Shown one piece after another: positions 34,966 to 43,114 of a DNA stretch of 64,000 nucleotides. Below the pieces are notes generated by a model. That model was not told the DNA's origin. It saw only the letters and a list, made by a program, of their open reading frames with translations, and did no database searches. Source of the DNA: Galactobacter sp052108535 (GTDB lineage Bacteria; Actinomycetota; Actinomycetes; Actinomycetales; Micrococcaceae); the NCBI GenBank assembly GCA_052108535.1, contig JBQDZM010000014.1, forward strand, positions 7,755 to 71,754, in the 5' to 3' direction. The position numbers and the translations under genes are program-made. How positions within the stretch are numbered: position 1 is the stretch's first letter; each line of letters starts with the position of its first letter.

Positions 34966-35456
34966 CGGTGATGGAGACCACCTTCGCACTCGGCGTCCCC
35001 GGCGTGCAGATGCAATTGCCGCAGATGCGTCCGGTCGTCGTGGATCATGACGCTGCCATGGACACGTTGCGCAATGGAGAGCACGGCGACCGGGTGGTGG
35101 TCCTGATCGCACTGGAACGCTACGCGGACGCGGCCGAAGCCATCACCGAAGCCCGCCTACTCGATCCAAGCAATATCCGCCTGCGACTGCTGGACACGGA
35201 AGTGGTCAGATGGACCGGTGACCCCGACCGGGCGGTCCGTAGACTTCGTCGGATCCTGGACGAGATCGCAGAGACCGCCGACGAGCCCGAGGTCCTCCAC
35301 CAGCTCGGTGCCTGCTACTACTCCATCGGTGACGTTCACGCTGCCGTCACCAGGTTCCGTGAGGCGTGGCGCGGGCGAGAGGAACGCTCGGCCCCGCAGA
35401 TCCGCCGGGAGTGTTCTAGGCGCTGCTACGAATTGGCATCCGCCTCGCTGGCCTGA
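34962..35456 (+). CDS. Small TPR-like protein of unknown function
   Basis: 164 residues, no signal peptide or membrane segment. Helical repeats of tetratricopeptide character are visible (ALERYADAAEAITEARLLDPSNIRLRLL is one unit, LGACYYSIGDVHAAVTRFREAW another). The N-terminal 30 residues are distinct. The ATG overlaps the aroB stop (ATGA), so it is co-translated with the shikimate genes, in the place where other actinobacteria often have the dehydroquinase. I do not recognise the family. Confidence 0.7.
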   Translation: MTVMETTFALGVPGVQMQLPQMRPVVVDHDAAMDTLRNGEHGDRVVVLIALERYADAAEAITEARLLDPSNIRLRLLDTEVVRWTGDPDRAVRRLRRILDEIAETADEPEVLHQLGACYYSIGDVHAAVTRFREAWRGREERSAPQIRRECSRRCYELASASLA

Positions 35457-35488
35457 GCGCTCGACACGGAAGCAGGCATGGTCTGCGG

Positions 35489-35494
35489 TAGAAT
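35489..35494 (+). promoter_or_regulatory. -10 hexamer TAGAAT upstream of efp
   Basis: TAGAAT lies 97 nt before the efp start and would give efp-nusB their own transcript separate from the aro genes. The leader contains CGTCC/GGACG arms that could form a short hairpin. Confidence 0.45.
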
Positions 35495-35590
35495 CGTTTG
35501 TCAGCTTGAAGCAAAAAAGACGTCCACCCGTAGGACGCGCCCTTGAAAAACAAGGAGTGCGCACGGGGGAGCACCACGAAAGAGGAAGAA

Positions 35591-36154
35591 GTGGCCACCA
35601 GTAACGACATCAAGAACGGCACCGTGCTGAAGATCGACGGTCAGCTCTGGAGCATCATCGAGTTCCAGCACGTGAAGCCGGGCAAGGGTGGCGCCTTCGT
35701 TCGCACCAAGATGCGCAACGTCCTCTCCGGCAAGGTCGTAGACAAGACCTACAATGCCGGTGCCAAGATTGAGACGGCCACCGTGGACCGTCGCGACTAC
35801 CAGTACCTGTACCAGGACGGCGAAGACTTCGTGTTCATGGACATGGCCGACTACGACCAGATCACCGTGTCCGCGGCGACCGTCGGTGACGCGGCGAAGT
35901 TCATGTTGGAGAACCAGGAAGTCACCATCGCCATCAACGAGGGCACCCCGCTCTACGTCGAGATGCCGGCTTCCGTGGTCCTCGAGATCACCTACACCGA
36001 GCCCGGCCTGCAGGGTGATCGTTCCTCGGCGGGCACCAAGCCCGCCACCTTGGAGACTGGCGCCGAGATTCAGGTTCCGCTGTTCGTGGAGCAGGGCACC
36101 CGCGTCAAGGTGGATACCCGCGAGGGCTCCTACCTCGGGCGTGTCTCCGAGTGA
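35591..36154 (+). CDS. efp: Elongation factor P
   Basis: Relieves ribosome stalling at polyproline. 187 residues, three beta-barrel domains; the loop KPGKGGAF carries the lysine that some bacteria modify, and the C-terminal signature is VKVDTREGSYLGR. GTG start with GAGGAAGA upstream; in-frame codons to 35543 lack that support. No modification genes (epmA, yeiP partners) are nearby. nusB overlaps by 4 bp. Confidence 0.96.
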   Translation: MATSNDIKNGTVLKIDGQLWSIIEFQHVKPGKGGAFVRTKMRNVLSGKVVDKTYNAGAKIETATVDRRDYQYLYQDGEDFVFMDMADYDQITVSAATVGDAAKFMLENQEVTIAINEGTPLYVEMPASVVLEITYTEPGLQGDRSSAGTKPATLETGAEIQVPLFVEQGTRVKVDTREGSYLGRVSE

Positions 36155-36555
36155 GCACCCGGTCCAAGGCCCGCAAGCGCGCCCTCGAGGTGCTCTTCGA
36201 GGCCGAGCAACGCCGTGGCGACGCCAGGGCCATCCTTCGCCGTAAGGTCGAGGAGGATGCGGTGAACCCGTATTCGGCCGAGATCGTGGACGGAGTGCTG
36301 ACCCAGCAGGACCGCCTGGATGAAATCCTCTCCACCTATGCGCAGGGTTGGACCCTTGACCGGATGCCCACCGTGGATCGTCAGGCCCTGCGGATCGGCC
36401 TGTGGGAACTGCTCTTCAACGATGACGTTCCTGACACGGTGGCCGTCACCGAGGCCGTTGCGTTGGTGAAGGAACTCTCCACCGACGATTCTCCGGACTT
36501 CGTCAACGGACTCCTCGGTCGCCTTCAGCGGATTAAGCCCACGCTGCTGGCCTGA
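36151..36555 (+). CDS. nusB: Transcription antitermination factor NusB
   Basis: Binds boxA RNA with S10 in rRNA antitermination. 134 residues, all helical; STRSKARKRALEVLFEAEQR start and the C-terminal DVPDTVAVTEAVALVKELSTDDSPDFVNGLLGRL are characteristic. GTG start overlapping the efp stop. A hairpin terminator follows. Confidence 0.95.
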   Translation: MSTRSKARKRALEVLFEAEQRRGDARAILRRKVEEDAVNPYSAEIVDGVLTQQDRLDEILSTYAQGWTLDRMPTVDRQALRIGLWELLFNDDVPDTVAVTEAVALVKELSTDDSPDFVNGLLGRLQRIKPTLLA

Positions 36556-36567
36556 CCCGTTCCCTTA

Positions 36568-36603
36568 CGATGCCCCCGACGCCTTGCGGCGCCGGGGGCA
36601 TCG
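36568..36603. terminator. Bidirectional terminator between nusB and the membrane-protein gene
   Basis: 16-bp stem with one A-C mismatch, arms 36568-36583 and 36588-36603, loop TTGC, between two convergent genes. Confidence 0.8.
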
Positions 36604-36610
36604 TCGTTAG

Positions 36611-37900
36611 TCAGGAGGCGGTCCAACCGCCCGGGCCGTGGGCCACCGCCGTACGCAGGCTTTCCCTCGCCGAGAGGGAACGCTGCAGCAGAGCAAACTG
36701 CTCCTCGACGAGCCCCGCCCTCGGAATCGTAGGGGACGGAAGCGGATCGGCGAGATCCTCGATCTCCATCCGGATCGCCATGAGAGCGTCAGCGGTGGAG
36801 ATCACCGAACGCGCCTGAGCCGTCGCACCACGGCGACGGGACCAGGTCAGCAGCCGGGCCCGTGCCGGTCGTGTGGAGAGCGCCAGCGCCTCATCCTCGG
36901 TGTACCAGCCATGGCGCACCAGTGAGGTCATGGCCGCCACCCGTAGTCTGGCCTTGCGGTACCCCATAGCGGTAGCGGTGAGCACGATGCCCAGGACGAG
37001 AACGGCCGTGGTGGCTGCGGTGAGGCCGGTGATCCATGACTCAAGTTCTCGCCCTTCGCACCAGTCGTAGGTGTGCTCGCCATGGCAGAGGACTCGAGCG
37101 CGGATCAACCCGGACGCCAGCGAAGCAGCCGCTGTAGAGATCAGCACGGCGAGGGGCCATCCGAACACCAGGCGTTTGCGGCCCTTGGTGAGGAGCACGC
37201 CAAGGACTAGACCGCCCCAGCCCGAAACAAAGGCCTGCGTCACGGGCAAGGACATGGCATTCAAGGAGGCTGCGAGGCCGGCGTCTGAATCGAGTCCCAC
37301 CAGATGCCGACCGCTGAGGACCAGCACCGCCTGCATGCCCCCATAGCCGAGACCGGCAGCAGCTGCCGTGGAGAACCCGCGGGCCCAGCCGCGCACGCAC
37401 TCAGGCACCAGGATGGCCGGTACCAGGATGACCACGGAAACGAGCGCCTGCACCGCGAACGTGGTGAGTAACAGTGTGGGCGTGGTGTCTCCGGTGAAGA
37501 CCCCTTCGGACCAACCGCTCTGCGGCACCAGGTTCAGCAGGAGGTTTGGGACCCACAGCGCTGCGACGATGCCCCAGCCGATGCACACCAACGTTGCCCA
37601 GAGTGCGGGCCGTCCATGCTGGGCGCCGCGTCGCAGCAGCCAGGCGGTGATGGCGATGACGAGAAGCGAAGCAACGAGTACGTAGATCCGGCCAGCGGTT
37701 CCGCCGACCTCACGCGCCGACCAAGCCACTCCGAAGCCTGTGGCGATAGCGGCCGCAAGCAGCACGAGGTCCGCGATGAAGGCGGGAACCACGCTCCGGC
37801 TGACGCTGACGGCTGATTGTTCTCCCGTACGCACCTGACGCACCGCGATGGGCGGGTGCGGCAGATGTGGCGAATCCGTGGTCGTCGAATCGGCGCTCAT
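36611..37900 (-). CDS. Polytopic membrane protein of unknown function
   Basis: 429 residues with about eight to nine hydrophobic helices (first VVPAFIADLVLLAAAIATGFGVAW) and a 110-residue cytoplasmic C-terminus. The tail (MTSLVRHGWYTEDEALALSTRPARARLLTWSRRRG) resembles the tail of actinobacterial PrsW-like proteins, but I cannot find the paired glutamates of PrsW in a helix, so a protease role is not supported. ATG start 7 nt after TAGGCT: probably leaderless. Downstream of ctaA on the same strand. Confidence 0.75.
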   Translation of the reverse strand: MSADSTTTDSPHLPHPPIAVRQVRTGEQSAVSVSRSVVPAFIADLVLLAAAIATGFGVAWSAREVGGTAGRIYVLVASLLVIAITAWLLRRGAQHGRPALWATLVCIGWGIVAALWVPNLLLNLVPQSGWSEGVFTGDTTPTLLLTTFAVQALVSVVILVPAILVPECVRGWARGFSTAAAAGLGYGGMQAVLVLSGRHLVGLDSDAGLAASLNAMSLPVTQAFVSGWGGLVLGVLLTKGRKRLVFGWPLAVLISTAAASLASGLIRARVLCHGEHTYDWCEGRELESWITGLTAATTAVLVLGIVLTATAMGYRKARLRVAAMTSLVRHGWYTEDEALALSTRPARARLLTWSRRRGATAQARSVISTADALMAIRMEIEDLADPLPSPTIPRAGLVEEQFALLQRSLSARESLRTAVAHGPGGWTAS

Positions 37901-37907
37901 ACGTTCC

Positions 37908-37913
37908 AGCCTA
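37908..37913 (-). promoter_or_regulatory. -10 hexamer TAGGCT, leaderless promoter
   Basis: Minus-strand TAGGCT, 7 nt, then the ATG at 37900. It fits within the 32-bp gap after ctaA. Confidence 0.45.
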
Positions 37914-37932
37914 GGCCAGGTGGGGCCTCAGA

Positions 37933-38868
37933 TCAGGACAGGCGCAGCAATGATGTGGTGCGGTCCCACAAATTGGTCGCAGCCACCATCAGCAGCGCGG
38001 AGCCGAGCATGTGCAGCAGCACGAGCACAATGGGCAGGCCGTTGAAATGCTGCACGTAACCGATGGTGCCCTGCAGCACGATCACCAGCAGCAACCAGTA
38101 CACGGCGTGGCGCAGGGCGTCACCCGTGGGGCGGCGGAGCACGATCACCAGGGCCAGCAACGTGACTGCGATGAGCAGGTAGACGGGGACCACGTGCAAC
38201 TTGGTGACGAAATCGGGGTCGAAAGCGTGGCGTGGGGCATCCGGGTCACCGGCGTGCGGACCCGCGCCGGTCACGATGGTGCCGAGGACTACGGCGGCCG
38301 CGGAGAGGATCCACGCCGCCCAGGCCAGTGGTTTCATGCCCGACGGTACGGCCCCGCCTGCCAGCGTCTGCTGGCCTCGCACGGCGAGGCCAGTGCGATT
38401 GACGAGTAGTGCAGCTGTGCACACCAGGAAGGCGGAAGCGATGAAGTGAAGGGACACCACCCAGGGATTGAGTTTGGTCCGCACCGTGATGCCTCCGATG
38501 ACGGCCTGCACCGGGATGATGGCCAGCAACGTCCACGCCAACCAGTAGATGGTGGGGTGGCTTCTGCGCAGCTTCCAGACCGAGAGAATCGTGGCGACGG
38601 CGATGATCAGCAGGACGAACGTCAGGGTTCGGTTGCCGAACTCGATGATCCCGTGGATCCCCATTTCCGGGGTCGGCGTCATGGTACCCGGCATGCAATT
38701 GGGCCAGTTGGCGCAGCCCAGACCCGAGCCGGTGAGACGAACCGCTCCGCCGGTCACGATGATGCCCACCTGAGAGGCGAGCGACGCGATCGCCAGGCTG
38801 TGCGTCAGCTTGGTGACCGTGGTCGGCAGCCGGAAGCGGCTGGTTGGGTTTGTGGCGGTCTGGGACAT
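37933..38868 (-). CDS. ctaA: Heme A synthase, COX15/CtaA family
   Basis: Oxidises the C8 methyl of heme O to give heme A for cytochrome aa3 oxidase. 311 residues, eight helices; the conserved GGAVRLTGSGLGCANWPNC loop has the Cys pair, followed by HGIIEFGNR (heme-ligand His) and LHFIASAFL; the second half repeats the pattern (TKLHVVPVYL, LVLLHMLGSALL). The long open frame upstream is a shadow; the ATG at 38868 (MSQTATNP) starts the protein. Downstream of the ABC exporter genes. Confidence 0.93.
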   Translation of the reverse strand: MSQTATNPTSRFRLPTTVTKLTHSLAIASLASQVGIIVTGGAVRLTGSGLGCANWPNCMPGTMTPTPEMGIHGIIEFGNRTLTFVLLIIAVATILSVWKLRRSHPTIYWLAWTLLAIIPVQAVIGGITVRTKLNPWVVSLHFIASAFLVCTAALLVNRTGLAVRGQQTLAGGAVPSGMKPLAWAAWILSAAAVVLGTIVTGAGPHAGDPDAPRHAFDPDFVTKLHVVPVYLLIAVTLLALVIVLRRPTGDALRHAVYWLLLVIVLQGTIGYVQHFNGLPIVLVLLHMLGSALLMVAATNLWDRTTSLLRLS

Positions 38869-38918
38869 CGGGGAGGGTTCCTTGGTCGGTGGGGTGGGTA
38901 GTGCGTGTGGTGTGACGG

Positions 38919-39707
38919 TCAGTCCCAGAGGAACCAACGGATGGCGGCGACGGACCCAACGACGGCCCAGATGGCCAGCACCAGCATGGAGGCCAAATCG
39001 AAGCGTCCCTGGAGCAGTGCGGCGCGAAGGGTCTCCGCCAGGGCGGAGGAGGGAAGCAGTGAGACCACCGAATGCGCCACCCCGTCCAACCGTCCGACCG
39101 GCAGCAGCAGGCCGCCCACTGCGGCAAGGAGCGCCCAGAGCAGGTTGGTGACCGCCAAGGTGGCCTGTGGCCTCATGGTGCCTGCGATCAGCAGTCCCAA
39201 GGAGGCGAAGGCGGCGACGCCGAGCACGAGGCCGATCAGAGCAGGCAGGATCCCACCCAGGTTCGGGTGCCATCCCATGGCTGCGGCGATGATGCCGAGC
39301 ACCACCAACTGCACCAGCAGCACGGCGAAGACGGCAATCGTTTTGCCGAGGATCAATCCACCCCGTCCCAGCGGCGTGGTGGAGAGGGATCGGAGGACAC
39401 CGTATTGCCGGTCGAATCCGGTTTGGATGGCTTGACCGGTGAACGCCACGGAGACGAGGGCTAGTGCCAGGACTCCGGGCGTGGCGGCATCGATACGCCG
39501 TGGAGCCACGCCGTCTAGGACGTCGACCCACGTGAGGGCAACGAGGGCGAGGACCGGGAGGACCAGCGCCAAAAGCAGCTGTTCCCCGTTGCCCAGGATG
39601 GTCTTGGCCTCGTATCCGGCCTGACGAACGGCACGGACGAGCAGCGAGGATGGCCTGCCCGCGGGCCGGGAAGTGACGGGGATGGTGGTGGGGGAGTGAC
39701 TCGTCAT
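38919..39707 (-). CDS. ABC-2 type transporter permease
   Basis: 262 residues, six helices, with the ABC-2 permease segment FTGQAIQTGFDRQYGVLRSLSTTPLGRGGLILGKTIA before helix 3. It forms the membrane half of an exporter with the ATPase just upstream. The ATG overlaps the ATPase stop by 4 bp. Substrate unknown; the pair commonly neighbours ctaA and suf genes in actinobacteria, which hints at heme or oxidase biogenesis but does not prove it. Confidence 0.87.
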   Translation of the reverse strand: MTSHSPTTIPVTSRPAGRPSSLLVRAVRQAGYEAKTILGNGEQLLLALVLPVLALVALTWVDVLDGVAPRRIDAATPGVLALALVSVAFTGQAIQTGFDRQYGVLRSLSTTPLGRGGLILGKTIAVFAVLLVQLVVLGIIAAAMGWHPNLGGILPALIGLVLGVAAFASLGLLIAGTMRPQATLAVTNLLWALLAAVGGLLLPVGRLDGVAHSVVSLLPSSALAETLRAALLQGRFDLASMLVLAIWAVVGSVAAIRWFLWD

Positions 39708-40690
39708 GCCGTTTCCGTGGCCTCCTCATGGTGGTCGGCCAGTTCCAGGAAGGCCTCCTCGAGCGTGCGCTTGCGCAACAGCAGGTGCTGGGGCATGAGT
39801 CCCTGGTCCGCCCAATGTCGGGTGAGGCGGGCGAGTAGCTCGGGATCGGCCATGTCCTGGATCACCCAGGTCTCTGCACCCTCTCGACGCGGCCACACGC
39901 CGTCGGGCCAGGTCGGTGACACGCCCGCGGCGAATCCGACCACAAGATCCGCGGCGGTGTCCGCCTTCGTCAGTTCCGCCACGGACCCGTGCGCCACGGT
40001 GCGGCCACGGTCGATGACATAGATGGTGTCGGAGAGACGTTCCGCATCCTCGAGCAGATGAGTGGTCAACACCACGGCTCGCCCTTCCGCGCGTAGCGTC
40101 CGGATCAGGTCGAAGACCACCTGCCGCGATTGGGGGTCCAGGCCTGCACTCGGTTCGTCCAGGAACAGCACTTCCGGATCGCCGATGAGGGCCACGGCCA
40201 GCGCGAGTCGCTGCTTCTGCCCTCCGGAGAGTCGCCTGATGGAGGTTTTGGCGAACTGGTCGATGCCGAGCAGGTGGGCCAGTTCGCCCACGTGCCGCGG
40301 TGTTCGGTACAGGCCGGCCACATGGCGCAAGTAGGAGAGTGGCTTCTGCGAGGGTGGCAGACCGCCGTCCTGCAGCATCACTCCGACTCTGGCTCGCAGG
40401 TTCGCGTCGGCTTGCCATGGTGAGTGTCCCAGCAGTCGGACTTCGCCGCTGTCCGGGCGCAAGAGGCCTTGAGCGCAGGCCAACGTGGTGGATTTACCCG
40501 CACCGTTGGTTCCGAGCAAGGTGGTCACCTGGCCGGCCCGAGCCACCAGATCCACGCCCTGCAGCACCTGGGCCTGGCGACCGCCCGCGCTCCGGAAGGC
40601 CTTCGTCAGTCCCTTCACACTCACCGCTGGATCAGTGTGATCCAGGGTGGCTGAGGGCGACGGGCGCGCGGAATCGTGGGTTGATGGCAC
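39704..40690 (-). CDS. ABC transporter ATP-binding protein
   Basis: 328 residues: Walker A LLGTNGAGKSTT (Thr where Pro is usual), Q-loop VMLQDGGLPP, signature LSGGQKQRLALAVAL, Walker B VLFLDEPSAGLD, switch His in LTTHLLEDAERL, and a C-terminal extension of about 100 residues like drug-exporter ATPases. GTG start 6 nt after a TAGACT hexamer, so leaderless. First gene of the minus-strand operon divergent from sufR. Confidence 0.9.
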   Translation of the reverse strand: MPSTHDSARPSPSATLDHTDPAVSVKGLTKAFRSAGGRQAQVLQGVDLVARAGQVTTLLGTNGAGKSTTLACAQGLLRPDSGEVRLLGHSPWQADANLRARVGVMLQDGGLPPSQKPLSYLRHVAGLYRTPRHVGELAHLLGIDQFAKTSIRRLSGGQKQRLALAVALIGDPEVLFLDEPSAGLDPQSRQVVFDLIRTLRAEGRAVVLTTHLLEDAERLSDTIYVIDRGRTVAHGSVAELTKADTAADLVVGFAAGVSPTWPDGVWPRREGAETWVIQDMADPELLARLTRHWADQGLMPQHLLLRKRTLEEAFLELADHHEEATETA

Positions 40691-40696
40691 CCGAGT

Positions 40697-40702
40697 AGTC
40701 TA
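40697..40702 (-). promoter_or_regulatory. -10 hexamer TAGACT, leaderless promoter of the ABC exporter operon
   Basis: Minus-strand TAGACT, 6 nt, then GTG at 40690. The rest of the 182-bp gap to sufR must hold the suf promoter. Confidence 0.5.
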
Positions 40703-40872
40703 CGGGCCACGCGGCGATTCGGCCTCGCTCGTCCACGCACCGCGGCCCGCTATCCCGCGGCAGTGTCCAACGTCACCTGGGACTGGGAGTCCCGTCACCA
40801 AGTGCTGTTATACGGCCCCGACAAGGCTTCCCTTACTAGAAAGCATGACCCGCACAAGGGAAGATATATGTT

Positions 40873-41640
40873 GTGTATTCGCAGGCAACGCAGGGAACGG
40901 CTGTCCTGAGCCCTTCCCCAGATCCCAAGGACACGGAGCACAGCACCAGGGACCGTGTGCTGCGCACCGTGCTTCAGCACGGTCCCATCACCGCTGCCGA
41001 ACTCGGCAGCACCCTCGGTTTCACTCCAGCAGCGGTGCGTCGGCACCTCGACCGGCTCGAGTCCGAGGGGCTGATCGGCGTCAAGGAAGTGCAAGCCAAA
41101 CGCGCCAAAGCGGGCAGGCCGGCACGACATTACGTGGTGAACCCCGCCGCCCAGGTTCGCTTAGGCAACCGCAACGGCGAGGCGGCGGTCGCCGCCGTGG
41201 AACAACTCCGGGCTCTGGGTGGCGAGACTGCCGTGAAACAGTTCGCCGCTCGTCAGGCCGACCGGCAGGAACGCCTGTACACCGAGACCGTGTCCGCCGC
41301 GGCGGCCGGTCAGGAACGTGCCGAGGCTCTGGCCGAGGCGTTGTCTGAGGACGATTACGTGGCGTTCACCCGCACCGTGGACATTTCCACGGGGACGCAG
41401 GCCATGCGCAGCCTCCAGCTGTGCCAGGCGCACTGCCCCCTCGTGGACGTGGCACGCCACGTCCCGGAGATTTGCGAGGCGGAAGCGGAAATGTTCGCCA
41501 GGGTGTTGGACGTTGACGTAAGGAGACTCTCCACCATGGCCGCTGGTGGTCACGTGTGCACACTGCACATCCCGTTGGGGCGTGATTCCGCGCTGACCAA
41601 GCCGGAGAAGCGGACGCGTATCAAGATTTCGAGGAAGTAG
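40873..41640 (+). CDS. sufR: SufR-type Fe-S sensing repressor
   Basis: Winged-helix regulator of the suf operon, 255 residues. HTH at residues about 25-70 (PITAAELGSTLGFTPAAVRRHLDRLESEGLIGVKE). The C-terminal half carries the Cys set of SufR (CQAHC, ICEAE, HVCTLHIP) that holds a [4Fe-4S] cluster. GTG start with AAGGGAAG 9 nt upstream. It ends 11 bp before sufB, so it probably represses its own operon. Confidence 0.9.
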   Translation: MYSQATQGTAVLSPSPDPKDTEHSTRDRVLRTVLQHGPITAAELGSTLGFTPAAVRRHLDRLESEGLIGVKEVQAKRAKAGRPARHYVVNPAAQVRLGNRNGEAAVAAVEQLRALGGETAVKQFAARQADRQERLYTETVSAAAAGQERAEALAEALSEDDYVAFTRTVDISTGTQAMRSLQLCQAHCPLVDVARHVPEICEAEAEMFARVLDVDVRRLSTMAAGGHVCTLHIPLGRDSALTKPEKRTRIKISRK

Positions 41641-41651
41641 GAGGGGACGAG

Positions 41652-43112
41652 ATGACGGAACAAATTGCACCGAGTGCAGCGGATCCAGGCGTGATTGCCG
41701 AGATCCTGGAGAAGAATCCAGAACTCGCCGGAATCGGTAACTATGAATATGGCTGGGCGGATGCCGACGATGCCGGTGCCAGCGCCCGTCGTGGGCTGAA
41801 CACGGACGTGGTCGCGGATATTTCCGGGAAGAAGTCCGAGCCGGAATGGATGCTGAAGCGCCGACTGAAGGCGCTGAAGTACTTTGACCGCAAGCCCATG
41901 CCCACCTGGGGTGCTGACCTGTCGGGGATCGACTTCGACAACATCAAGTACTTTGTGCGCTCCACCGAGCGTCAGGCGGAGAGCTGGGAGGACCTCCCGG
42001 AGGACATCCGCAACACCTACGAGAAGCTGGGTATCCCCGAAGCCGAGCGAAACCGGCTCGTGGCCGGCGTCGCCGCCCAGTACGAGTCCGAGGTCGTCTA
42101 CCACCAGATCCGCGAGGACCTGGAAGAGCAGGGCGTCATCTTCCTCGACACCGATTCCGGTCTGCGCGAGCACCCGGAGATCTTCGAGGAATACTTCGGT
42201 TCCGTCATCCCCGCAGGAGACAACAAGTTCGCTGCGTTGAACACGGCCGTCTGGTCGGGTGGTTCCTTCGTGTACGTCCCCAAGGGCGTCCACGTCGAGA
42301 TCCCTCTGCAGGCCTACTTCCGGATCAACACGGAGAACATGGGTCAGTTCGAACGCACGCTGATCATCGCGGACGAGGACTCCTACGTTCACTACATCGA
42401 GGGCTGCACGGCTCCGATCTACAAGTCGGACTCCCTGCACTCCGCCGTCGTGGAGATCGTGGTGAAGAAGGGCGCCCGCGTGCGCTACACCACCATTCAG
42501 AACTGGTCCAACAACGTCTACAACCTGGTCACCAAGCGCGCCGTCTGCGAAGAGGGCGCCACCATGGAGTGGGTTGACGGCAACATCGGTTCCAAGGTCA
42601 CCATGAAGTACCCGGCGGTCTACCTGACCGGCGAGCACGCACGTGGCGAGACTCTGTCCATCGCCTTCGCGGGTGAGGGACAGCATCAGGACACTGGTTC
42701 CAAGATGGTCCACATCGCCCCCAACACGTCCTCATCCATCGTCGCTAAGTCGATTGCCCGTAATGGCGGGCGTTCCGGTTATCGCGGTCTGGTGCAGGTG
42801 CGTGAGGGCGCCAAGGGCGTGAAGAACAACGTGGTCTGTGATGCCCTGCTGGTTGATCAGATCTCCCGTTCCGACACCTACCCCTACATCGACGTCCGCG
42901 AGGACGACGTGACCATGGGGCACGAGGCCACCGTCTCCAAGGTGAGCGAGGACCAGCTCTTCTACCTCATGGCCCGTGGCCTGGCCGAGCAGGAGGCCAT
43001 GGCCTTGATTGTGCGTGGCTTCGTAGAGCCCATTGCCCGTGAGCTACCCATGGAGTACGCCCTCGAGCTGAACCGACTGATCGAATTGCAGATGGAAGGA
43101 TCCGTGGGCTGA
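41652..43112 (+). CDS. sufB: Fe-S cluster assembly protein SufB
   Basis: Scaffold subunit of SufBCD, 486 residues. The SufBD core begins near residue 140; typical segments are YFGSVIPAGDNKFAALNTAVWSGGSFVYVPKGVHVEIPLQAYFRIN and the C-terminal GHEATVSKVSEDQLFYLMARGLAEQEAMALIVRGF. A Cys in EGCTAPIYKSDSLHSAVVE is the expected sulfur acceptor. No intein, unlike mycobacterial SufB. ATG start with GGAGGGGA upstream. Confidence 0.97.
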   Translation: MTEQIAPSAADPGVIAEILEKNPELAGIGNYEYGWADADDAGASARRGLNTDVVADISGKKSEPEWMLKRRLKALKYFDRKPMPTWGADLSGIDFDNIKYFVRSTERQAESWEDLPEDIRNTYEKLGIPEAERNRLVAGVAAQYESEVVYHQIREDLEEQGVIFLDTDSGLREHPEIFEEYFGSVIPAGDNKFAALNTAVWSGGSFVYVPKGVHVEIPLQAYFRINTENMGQFERTLIIADEDSYVHYIEGCTAPIYKSDSLHSAVVEIVVKKGARVRYTTIQNWSNNVYNLVTKRAVCEEGATMEWVDGNIGSKVTMKYPAVYLTGEHARGETLSIAFAGEGQHQDTGSKMVHIAPNTSSSIVAKSIARNGGRSGYRGLVQVREGAKGVKNNVVCDALLVDQISRSDTYPYIDVREDDVTMGHEATVSKVSEDQLFYLMARGLAEQEAMALIVRGFVEPIARELPMEYALELNRLIELQMEGSVG

Positions 43113-43114
43113 GC

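Noticed and set aside
37933..39729. A 598-residue reading frame covering ctaA and the permease region
   Set aside because: Its first 287 residues are Arg/Pro-rich shadow of the permease gene; only the part from 38868 is CtaA.
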